This document shows, in pieces, positions 1 to 5,622 of a stretch of 6,555 nt of DNA. This DNA is from Planctomyces sp. Lineage in GTDB: Bacteria; Planctomycetota; Planctomycetia; Planctomycetales; Planctomycetaceae. The stretch's first letter is position 1. Each line of letters starts with the position of its first letter. A program made the position numbers and the translations under genes. The DNA is taken from the NCBI GenBank assembly GCA_005809115.1, contig SYLK01000653.1, positions 1 through 6,555 of the forward strand, written 5' to 3'. A model generated the notes under the pieces. It was not told the origin of the DNA. It saw only the letters and a list, made by a program, of their open reading frames with translations, and did no database searches.

Positions 1-2
1 CA

Positions 3-89
3 CGACTGCCGCTGTGCAACCCGATTGTGTGTCACAGCTCGTCCCGTCTGATTTCCAGTCTGGTCCATGTCCCGTCTGATTTGCCATGA
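3..89 (+). CDS. possible 3' tail of an upstream gene (partial, weak)
   Basis: One forward frame is open from the left window edge (codon starting at base 3) to a TGA at 87-89, giving about 28 residues rich in Leu, Ser and Pro. Its stop would overlap the apgM ATG (86-88) as ATGA, the same overlap style seen at two other junctions in this window, and this would explain why apgM has no Shine-Dalgarno. Against it, the other two forward frames are also open for 16 to 25 codons from the edge, the peptide matches no family I recognise, and a 14-bp repeat falls inside it in a different frame each time. The tail could equally be non-coding leader DNA. Confidence 0.2.
   Translation, partial: RLPLCNPIVCHSSSRLISSLVHVPSDLP
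41..82. repeat. 14-bp direct repeat with 28-bp period before apgM
   Basis: The 14-mer GTCCCGTCTGATTT occurs exactly at 41-54 and again at 69-82, so the second copy ends 3 bases before the apgM ATG at 86. The core GTCTG also occurs once more between them, at 58-62. The spacing of 28 bp is not a multiple of three, so it is not a repeat of amino acids in one reading frame. It could be a local tandem duplication or a paired operator site; the sequence does not say which. Confidence 0.6.
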
Positions 90-1318
90 AATTTGCCCTT
101 GTGATCCCGGATGGTGTGGCAGATGAACCACAGGCTGCTCTGAACGGTCTGACGCCGCTGCAGGCCGCCGAAATTCCGCAGATGGATCTGGTGGCCCGGC
201 TGGGTGTTGTGGGCCGGACTGACAATGTGCCGGCCAGTATGCCGTCCGGAAGTGACGTCGGCACGATGTCTCTGTTCGGTTATGACCCGCTGGTGTACCA
301 CAGTGGCCGAGCGCCTCTGGAAGCTGCGGCACAGGGGATTGAGCTGCAGGCGGGCGACTGGGCGGTTCGCTGCAATCTGGTCACGATTCTCGACGGCGTC
401 ATGCGCAGTTTTACGGCGGAGCAGATTCCTGGTGGGCATGCGGCCGAACTGATTCGGCTGCTCCAGCAGGATCACTGCGGCGACAGCCACTGGAAGTTTG
501 TCGTCGGCGTCAGCTACCGCAACCTGCTGATCTACCGATCGCGTGGTACTCCCGCTCCGTTTGCTGCCGCAACATTCAGCACTCCGCCGCACGACATCAC
601 GGATCAGCCGGTGGCTGAATTTCTGCCGACCGGGCCGGGGGCCGCGGAGCTGAGGTCGCTGATGGATCGCAGTCGCGAGTTGTTTGCCGACGCCGAAATC
701 AACCGCCAGCGCACGGCAGCGGGGATCCTCCCGGCAACGCAGATCTGGCTGTGGGGTCAGGGCTGCCGCCCCGCCATGCATCCGTTCGTCGAACGTTTTG
801 GTGTGCGCGGCGCTGTCATCACCGCGGTTGACCTGTTGCGCGGCATCGGGCGACTGATTGGCTGGGAGGTGATCGAGGTGCAAGGTGCGACCGGGTATCT
901 GGATACCGACTACTCCGCCAAAGGACGCGCAGCCATTGAAACGCTCGCGCGGGATGATGTTGATCTGGTCATTGTGCATGTGGAAGCCACGGACGAAGCG
1001 TCACACGAAGGGAATCTCGAGGCAAAAATCGAGGCGGTGCGCCGGATCGACCAGCACATCGTGGGGCCGCTGCACAACTGGCTCAGTCAGCAGGGTGAAT
1101 ACCGACTGCTGGTGTGCCCGGATCATCCGACGTTTCTGCGCACGCGAACCCACAGCCACGGATACTGCCCGTTCGCAATGTGCGGCAGCGCGCTTGAGCC
1201 GGATCAGGCGACGGCCTATAGTGAAGTGAGCGCAGCGGCTTCACCTCTGGTATTGCCCAGAGGATGTGATCTGATGCCCCTGTTTCTGCGTCCGGGCCAG
1301 GTGAGTCGCGTCGGCTGA
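86..1318 (+). CDS. apgM: ApgM-family phosphoglycerate mutase / proposed homoserine kinase
   Basis: This 410-residue cytoplasmic enzyme belongs to the archaeal-type cofactor-independent phosphoglycerate mutases (alkaline phosphatase superfamily, two metal ions), which interconvert 3- and 2-phosphoglycerate. Bacterial relatives of about 400 residues that sit with threonine genes have been proposed to be homoserine kinases, so the substrate is open. Motifs lie in family order: the N-terminal IPDG with Asp9, GSD with the catalytic Ser56 and Asp57, FGYDP at 64-68, the GRAPLEA stretch from 74, RCNLVT at 95-100, WLWGQG at 221-226, Asp303 and His307 in the HVEATDEASH segment, Asp346-His347, and His356 in THS. 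The ATG at 86 is the first codon of the frame (TGA lies in frame at 77-79) and gives the usual N-terminus. No Shine-Dalgarno is visible. Two spots are unusual: GT follows SDV where AN or AH is common, and HGYCPF follows THS where a D-P-V-PF pattern is usual. Family membership is near certain; the exact reaction is not. Confidence 0.92.
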   Translation: MKFALVIPDGVADEPQAALNGLTPLQAAEIPQMDLVARLGVVGRTDNVPASMPSGSDVGTMSLFGYDPLVYHSGRAPLEAAAQGIELQAGDWAVRCNLVTILDGVMRSFTAEQIPGGHAAELIRLLQQDHCGDSHWKFVVGVSYRNLLIYRSRGTPAPFAAATFSTPPHDITDQPVAEFLPTGPGAAELRSLMDRSRELFADAEINRQRTAAGILPATQIWLWGQGCRPAMHPFVERFGVRGAVITAVDLLRGIGRLIGWEVIEVQGATGYLDTDYSAKGRAAIETLARDDVDLVIVHVEATDEASHEGNLEAKIEAVRRIDQHIVGPLHNWLSQQGEYRLLVCPDHPTFLRTRTHSHGYCPFAMCGSALEPDQATAYSEVSAAASPLVLPRGCDLMPLFLRPGQVSRVG

Positions 1319-1350
1319 ACAGCATTTTTCAGGCGATCGACACAGAATAA

Positions 1351-1373
1351 CCTGTCGCAGCGACGCTGCAGGG
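1351..1373 (+). terminator. weak hairpin after apgM, possible terminator
   Basis: GCAG (1357-1360) can pair with CTGC (1366-1369) around a five-base loop, and the outer CCT (1351-1353) with AGG (1370-1372). It lies 33 bases after the apgM stop. No T-run follows, only GCGCTTTC, so it is at best a weak intrinsic terminator or a random GC-rich palindrome. The rest of the 139-bp gap (1319-1457) shows no convincing promoter to me. Confidence 0.2.
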
Positions 1374-1443
1374 CGCTTTCTTCCGGCGGATGAATCCCGG
1401 GAATCGGAAAGCCAGCGGCAATTGTCCGTTGGGATCCTCGGTG

Positions 1444-1449
1444 AAGGAG
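1444..1449 (+). promoter_or_regulatory. Shine-Dalgarno AAGGAG that fixes the AsmA-like gene start
   Basis: AAGGAG lies 8 bases before the ATG at 1458, an ideal ribosome binding site. It decides for ATG 1458 over the in-frame TTG at 1422, which would add 12 residues encoded across the ribosome binding site itself. Confidence 0.85.
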
Positions 1450-1457
1450 AACTTCTG

Positions 1458-2837
1458 ATGAATGGAATGCATGAAGGATCCGGCAACCAGCCGGCGGCGT
1501 TGCGGGGCGCACGGTGGAGGCGTGCTGTCGTGGCATCCTCAGTCGTGGTGGCACTCGCCGGAGCAATCCTGGCCTGCGCACCGACCGTGGTCTGCCACAC
1601 AACGCTGGGACAGCAGGTCGTCAGTTCGTCACTGGCCCGCTGCGGCATCGCAGTCGTCATGGCTGAAGCTACGGGAGGCTGGGTCAAGCCACTGGCGTTC
1701 TCCGGAGTGGAATTCCGGGATCCTCAGGGAAAGTGGAGCTGTCGCATCAGGGAAATTCGCACCACCAAAGGGCTGTTCGGCCTGTTTTCAGGAGATCCTG
1801 ATCTGGGAATGGTCACGCTGGTCGAGCCGGAGATCGAGTGCCAGATTGACGAGACGGGTCGGCTGCCGGTCGCCGCAGCATTTCTGCCGTCGCAGGCAAC
1901 ATGTGAGTTCTTGATCGAACAGGGCAAGTTTCGGCTCAGAATCCGCGGGCGCGAGCTGCCTCTGGTCGATCTGAGCGGGCTGAATCTGTCGGGACGCGTG
2001 TCAGAAACGCAGCCCGGGCAGCGGCTGCTGATCGTCGATGCCTTTCAGGTTCTGAACAGGGAGCCGCTGTCGGAACTGCACGCGGCGCAGAATCTGGCAC
2101 TGATCGCGCCGGTGTTGTCACAATCCACGCGGCTGACGGGCTCAGCATCGGTCTGGTGCGATGAGATTCGCGTGCCGCTCGATGCTCCACCGGAAGGTTC
2201 CCCGAAGGACGTCGCGCAGTTGCCAATCCATGGACGGGCGGAATTTCATGCTCTGGATGCTCATCTGAAACCGGAGTGGGCCGGGCAGATAGCGCGGCTG
2301 GCCGGTCAGCTGACGCAGACCAGTCTGCCGGACCGGATCACGGTCGCACGCGACTCGGTCGTTACCTTCGCCGCTGAGAGTGACGGAATATCGCATCAGG
2401 GCATGGCTTTTCTGCTGCCCGATATCGGTTCCGGCATTCGCATCGAATCCGCCGGGACTGTCGGTCTGAATGAGGATCTGGACCTGACTCTGTCGGTACG
2501 CCTGCCGAGTTCTTCAGCCCCTGCGAATGCGGCAGCGGCCATGCTGAATCAGCTGCTCAGCGAGCCAGTGCGACTGAAAGTGGTGGGGACGGTGTCGCAG
2601 CCCCGCATTGAGCTGCCGCCTGGATCTGCCGTTCTCGGAGAACTGTCGGCACGGATAGCTCCCGAGCAGCATTCTGAGGAGGTTCCGCCGATTTCTCAGG
2701 CGGTGTTTGAACTGATCCAGGACGCCGGGCAGACGGACAAAGCGCGTGCGAGGCGCGAATTGCCGGGTGGAATTCTGCAGCTGATCCGATCTCTGCAGGC
2801 GGAGAAAGAACGCAAGGCCGGGCGTCGCAAGGAGTAG
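1458..2837 (+). CDS. AsmA-like membrane-anchored protein, function unknown
   Basis: The product has 459 residues. An Arg-rich cytoplasmic N-terminus (residues 16-22) precedes one transmembrane helix at about 23-45, so the bulk should lie outside the inner membrane. The rest is alternating beta-strand sequence that resembles AsmA/TamB-like proteins: an early segment at about 77-135 with the pattern of a short strand, a KGLFGLF turn (104-110) and a following LVEPEIE strand, then a DLSGLNLSG stretch (171-179), and near the C-terminus LDLTLSVRLP (341-350) and VRLKVVGTVSQPRIEL (371-386), typical of AsmA C-terminal repeats. The last 40 residues are charged and probably helical. AsmA-like proteins are linked to outer-membrane assembly or lipid transport, but no specific role can be given here. 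It follows apgM on the same strand after 139 bp and has its own strong ribosome binding site. The gene is secure; the family assignment rests on pattern, not on a signature motif. Confidence 0.85.
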   Translation: MNGMHEGSGNQPAALRGARWRRAVVASSVVVALAGAILACAPTVVCHTTLGQQVVSSSLARCGIAVVMAEATGGWVKPLAFSGVEFRDPQGKWSCRIREIRTTKGLFGLFSGDPDLGMVTLVEPEIECQIDETGRLPVAAAFLPSQATCEFLIEQGKFRLRIRGRELPLVDLSGLNLSGRVSETQPGQRLLIVDAFQVLNREPLSELHAAQNLALIAPVLSQSTRLTGSASVWCDEIRVPLDAPPEGSPKDVAQLPIHGRAEFHALDAHLKPEWAGQIARLAGQLTQTSLPDRITVARDSVVTFAAESDGISHQGMAFLLPDIGSGIRIESAGTVGLNEDLDLTLSVRLPSSSAPANAAAAMLNQLLSEPVRLKVVGTVSQPRIELPPGSAVLGELSARIAPEQHSEEVPPISQAVFELIQDAGQTDKARARRELPGGILQLIRSLQAEKERKAGRRKE

Positions 2838-2858
2838 ACTGACCGGCGGCGGATCGCA

Positions 2859-3452
2859 TCAGCCGCTGAGAGTTCCCTTGGTGGAAGCAACTCCGGTCTG
2901 TCGCGGGTCACCCGCAACGGCCATTCTCAGGGCACGCGCGGCAGCCTTGAAGACCGCTTCGGCGATATGGTGATTGTTGCCGCCGTGATGCAGAACCAGA
3001 TGCAGGTTCAGCATGGCCTTGGAGGCCACAGCGTTCCAGAACTCGCGCACAAGTTCGGTATCAAACTGACCGATCTTGTCGGCCGTGAACTCAACCTGAA
3101 ATACGAAGGCGCAGCGTCCGCTGAGATCAACAGCCGACGTCACCAGTGTTTCTTCCATCGGCAGCGTGAAATGACCGTAACGGCAGATGCCGCGCTTGTC
3201 TCCCACAGCCTCGCTCAGACACCGACCGAGACAGATGCCCACGTCTTCCACCGTGTGGTGGTCATCCACATGACGATCACCATCAGCCCGGACCGTCAGG
3301 TCAAACAGTCCGTGTCGGGCGAACAGCGTGAGCATATGGTCCAGAAACCCCACCCCCGTCTGCACATCGCTGACACCGCTGCCGTCCAGACCGAAGGTCA
3401 TGTCAATCCGGGTTTCGGTGGTGGTGCGGGTGACTGAAGCAACACGATTCAC
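2859..3452 (-). CDS. hisB: imidazoleglycerol-phosphate dehydratase
   Basis: HisB dehydrates imidazoleglycerol phosphate to imidazoleacetol phosphate in cytoplasmic histidine synthesis. The 197-residue product has the single-domain length, without the fused histidinol-phosphatase of enterobacteria. The manganese-binding motifs are all present: LDHM with His39, HHTVED at 65-70 (His65, His66, Glu69), the His155-His156 pair, and HHIAEA at 161-166 (His161, His162, Glu165). The C-terminus STKGTL matches the family ending. Residues 100-101 are Glu-Glu where Asp-Glu is common. The start is the GTG at 3452, which overlaps the hisC TGA as GTGA and has GGAG seven bases upstream; the in-frame TTG at 3467 lies inside hisC and would only add five residues. 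The enzyme supplies the substrate of HisC, encoded by the preceding gene. It is the last gene of the operon and ends 21 bp from the convergent AsmA-like gene, with no clear terminator between. Confidence 0.97.
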   Translation of the reverse strand: MNRVASVTRTTTETRIDMTFGLDGSGVSDVQTGVGFLDHMLTLFARHGLFDLTVRADGDRHVDDHHTVEDVGICLGRCLSEAVGDKRGICRYGHFTLPMEETLVTSAVDLSGRCAFVFQVEFTADKIGQFDTELVREFWNAVASKAMLNLHLVLHHGGNNHHIAEAVFKAAARALRMAVAGDPRQTGVASTKGTLSG

Positions 3453-4582
3453 TGGTCTGCTCCGCAATCCTGAGCTGTTGAGACGGTGGATGCCGACACG
3501 GCATCCACGGTTTCGGACATATTCCTCAGCAGCAGGTCGATTTCGTTGTCCGTGCCCACCGTGATCCGCAGGCCGTCAATCACACGGCCATCGGCACGGG
3601 CATGTTCGAATCGCATATAGCGCACCAGAATCCGTCGGGCCTTCAGCTGTTCATAGATCTCACGGTGTCGACCGGATGTATGCACGGTCCAGACAAAATT
3701 TGCTTCACTGGGCGACACGTAAAATCCGAATTGGGGCAGTTCGGCGGACAGTCGGTCCCGCGTCGCCAGTATGCGATCGCGATTGCGCAGCATCCATTCC
3801 TGGTCTTCCAGTGCCGCAGTCGCTGCCAGAATGGACACTGTATCGCAGTTGTAGCTGTCCTTTACCTTCTGCATGCCTTCGATCAGGATCGGATCGGCGA
3901 CCGCAAAGCCGAAGCGTATTCCAGCCAGACTGTAGGACTTGCTGAGTGATCGCGTGACGATCAGCCGCCCGTCGAATTCCGTCCGCCGCAGCAGTTCTCC
4001 GCGGTGTGGTTCGCGGCGGAAATCACCGTACGCTTCATCCAGCACCAGTACGCCTTCGTCGGGCAGCAGTTCGCGGAGCTGCGCGGGTGTCCAGCAGTTT
4101 CCCGTGGGAGAATTCGGATTCGGGGCGAAAAAGACCCGGGTCTGCGACCGCAGATCAGCCGCGCGCTGCGCGTCCCACTGAAAGGCTGCGTTCAACGGAA
4201 GGCGAACCACCGCGCATCCCTGAATCTTCGCCAGTTCCTCATACAGCACGTAGCTGGGATAGGGATATCCGACGATCTGCCCGCTGTCACAGAAACTGCG
4301 GGTGATCATCGTCAGATTTTCATCGCTGCCGTTAGCCGGCAGAATCCAGTCCGGATCGACATGAAGAAGTTCCGCGGCAACCTTCCGAAAGGCGGTCGCC
4401 CGGGGATCCGGGTACACGTTCAGACGGCCCTCCGCGGCGCGCCGGACGGCATCAACGACACGAGGAGACGGAGGATAGGGATTCTCGTTCGTGTTGAGCT
4501 TGATCCAGCCACCTTCCTGCGGCTGTTCGCCCGGCGTATAACCGGCCATCCGTTCGATGGCAGGACGAAATACGGATGTCAT
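3449..4582 (-). CDS. hisC: histidinol-phosphate aminotransferase
   Basis: HisC transfers an amino group from glutamate to imidazoleacetol phosphate, giving histidinol phosphate, with PLP as cofactor. The product is 377 residues, a normal length for fold-type I class I/II aminotransferases. Visible motifs are LNTNENPYPP at 29-38, YPDP at 57-60, the NGSDEN phosphate-binding turn at 84-89, NPNSPTG at 155-161, DEAYGDF at 182-188 (Asp182 and Tyr185 contact the PLP ring), SLSKSYSLAG with the Schiff-base Lys215, GIRFG with Arg223, and GLRITVG at 337-343 with the substrate-carboxylate Arg339. The ATG at 4582 overlaps the TGA of the upstream membrane-protein gene as ATGA, with only a weak GGCGG upstream, so translation is probably coupled to that gene. 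Its own TGA overlaps hisB. The last 20 residues, rich in Ser, Thr, Val and Ala, are a poorly conserved tail. HisC enzymes often also accept aromatic amino acids; that cannot be judged here. Confidence 0.97.
   Translation of the reverse strand: MTSVFRPAIERMAGYTPGEQPQEGGWIKLNTNENPYPPSPRVVDAVRRAAEGRLNVYPDPRATAFRKVAAELLHVDPDWILPANGSDENLTMITRSFCDSGQIVGYPYPSYVLYEELAKIQGCAVVRLPLNAAFQWDAQRAADLRSQTRVFFAPNPNSPTGNCWTPAQLRELLPDEGVLVLDEAYGDFRREPHRGELLRRTEFDGRLIVTRSLSKSYSLAGIRFGFAVADPILIEGMQKVKDSYNCDTVSILAATAALEDQEWMLRNRDRILATRDRLSAELPQFGFYVSPSEANFVWTVHTSGRHREIYEQLKARRILVRYMRFEHARADGRVIDGLRITVGTDNEIDLLLRNMSETVDAVSASTVSTAQDCGADQ
3460..3464 (-). promoter_or_regulatory. Shine-Dalgarno CGGAG inside the hisC end, for hisB
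   Basis: CGGAG (minus strand 3464-3460) stands seven bases before the GTG at 3452. Together with the GTGA overlap it identifies GTG 3452 as the hisB start and fits reinitiation by ribosomes finishing hisC. Confidence 0.65.
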
Positions 4583-5433
4583 TTAATGCTGTCCGCCCTG
4601 ACCGCGGCTTCGCGCCCAATGAAGATCGCGATCATCAGACTGGCGATCACCATGAATGCCACGGCATTAAAAAATCCCTCGGGGAGTGGCATCCCGGAAT
4701 TCAGATTGGAGAAAAAGATCGCTGAGACAGGCGTATAGGCTGCCGCTCCGGCGATTCCGGCGATGACACCGGCCAGGAGTTTCTGTGCGGCGGACTTCAT
4801 TGAACCTCGCGCCAGAATGACAACGATGGTCAGTCCGATTCCCAGCAGGCACCAGACTGTCGCATGCACGGCGACCGACGTATAGAGTTCCGTCAGCCAG
4901 CGACCGGCGAGATCCCGGGGAGTCGTCGGGCCCTTCCGGAATTTTTCGTCGAGCAGAATCTTGAAAGCCATCGCACACTGTCCCGCGATCAGACCGCCAA
5001 TCGACCCGATAATCACTCCCTGCAGCAGTCCCGCAATCACACCGGTGACCCGCCGTCCAGCACCCCATGCTGCCGCCAGGCCAAATGCGCCGCCCAGGAT
5101 CAGCCCGGCCAGCCCCAGTGCCACTGCGGAATCACGAGAATGACCGACATTCACGGAATTCACCTTTTCCGCGTACACATCGTCACTGAATTTCATCGTG
5201 GCCCAGTTCTCTTCGGTTTCCTTTTTTGCCTTTTCCGACAGCTCCGGTCGTGCGATCTTCGTCCCGGTGAACGGAATTGTGCCATAGGTTCGGTGCGCGG
5301 CGAATCCCGCCAGAACCCCGCCCAGCAGAGCTGCGAAGATCAGCGGCCTGACGAGCGAACCCGCGAAGCCAGTGACACTCTGCCTCCCATCCCGACTGAC
5401 GCTGGCAGAGTAAACGTTTTCGGAGGTAGACAT
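4579..5433 (-). CDS. six-helix membrane protein of unknown function, coupled to hisC
   Basis: I do not recognise this 284-residue protein. It is an integral inner-membrane protein with about six predicted helices (approximate residues 27-46, 103-123, 130-158, 188-208, 219-240, 256-273). Helices two, three and five are full of small residues with closely spaced glycines (for example GVIAGLLQGV and LLAGVIAGIAG), a glycine-zipper-like pattern suggesting tight helix packing. Between helices one and two is a hydrophilic, highly charged loop of about 55 residues rich in Glu and Lys. A second polar loop, about 160-185, precedes helix four. No transporter signature, catalytic motif or cofactor site is evident. 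The start is ATG 5433; a GTG lies directly before it at 5436, and an AGG at 5444-5442 is better spaced for the ATG. The TGA overlaps the hisC ATG as ATGA. The hydrophobic pattern and this overlap show that the minus-strand frame is the real one, not the 202-codon frame opposite. Confidence 0.85.
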   Translation of the reverse strand: MSTSENVYSASVSRDGRQSVTGFAGSLVRPLIFAALLGGVLAGFAAHRTYGTIPFTGTKIARPELSEKAKKETEENWATMKFSDDVYAEKVNSVNVGHSRDSAVALGLAGLILGGAFGLAAAWGAGRRVTGVIAGLLQGVIIGSIGGLIAGQCAMAFKILLDEKFRKGPTTPRDLAGRWLTELYTSVAVHATVWCLLGIGLTIVVILARGSMKSAAQKLLAGVIAGIAGAAAYTPVSAIFFSNLNSGMPLPEGFFNAVAFMVIASLMIAIFIGREAAVRADSIK

Positions 5434-5539
5434 CACCGTCGCCTGTCATCTGAAGGTGCAACTGAAGAATAAACACGATCGCTGCAGGATTCCAGGAACT
5501 CACAATGAAGCGGATGGCAGCGAAAGCCAGCGGTTCCGC

Positions 5540-5568
5540 ACTGTACACGCGCGTTCCTGCCCGTTCAA
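5540..5568 (-). promoter_or_regulatory. weak sigma70-like promoter candidate for the membrane protein-hisCB operon
   Basis: On the minus strand TTGAAC (5568-5563) and TACAGT (5545-5540) are separated by 17 bases, each matching four of six consensus positions. It lies about 107 bases before the ATG at 5433, in the 189-bp gap (5434-5622) between the CRTAC1-like gene and the operon. Promoter rules in planctomycetes are poorly defined and a chance match of this quality is common. I see no other convincing element in the gap and no strong terminator for the upstream gene. Confidence 0.25.
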
Positions 5569-5622
5569 GGCGACGCTCGGGGTATCCACCTGGTATCGCG
5601 GCGGCCGAAGGTCGTGACCATG

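Noticed and set aside
32..979. Long minus-strand open frame (315 codons) opposite apgM
   Set aside because: It is antisense to a gene with full family motifs. Its translation is rich in Arg, Gln and His without any recognisable domain, as expected for a shadow frame in GC-rich DNA.
1422..1457. TTG start at 1422 for the AsmA-like gene
   Set aside because: The extra 12 codons run through the AAGGAG site that serves ATG 1458, and the ATG gives a normal membrane-anchor N-terminus.
2967..3437. Plus-strand open frame (156 codons) opposite hisB
   Set aside because: It is the complement of an unmistakable hisB, and no start signal or domain supports it.
4004..4738. Plus-strand open frame (244 codons) opposite hisC and the membrane-protein end
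   Set aside because: hisC on the other strand carries every catalytic motif. The forward frame spans the junction of two genes and has no family resemblance.
4864..5472. Plus-strand open frame (202 codons) opposite the membrane protein
   Set aside because: The minus-strand frame gives a coherent six-helix protein with an ATGA link to hisC, while this frame gives a low-complexity Arg/Gln/Pro-rich product.
5581..5597. Repeated GGTATC (5581-5586 and 5592-5597) as an operator
   Set aside because: A six-base direct repeat at this spacing is expected by chance, and it lies far from the membrane-protein start without any other support.
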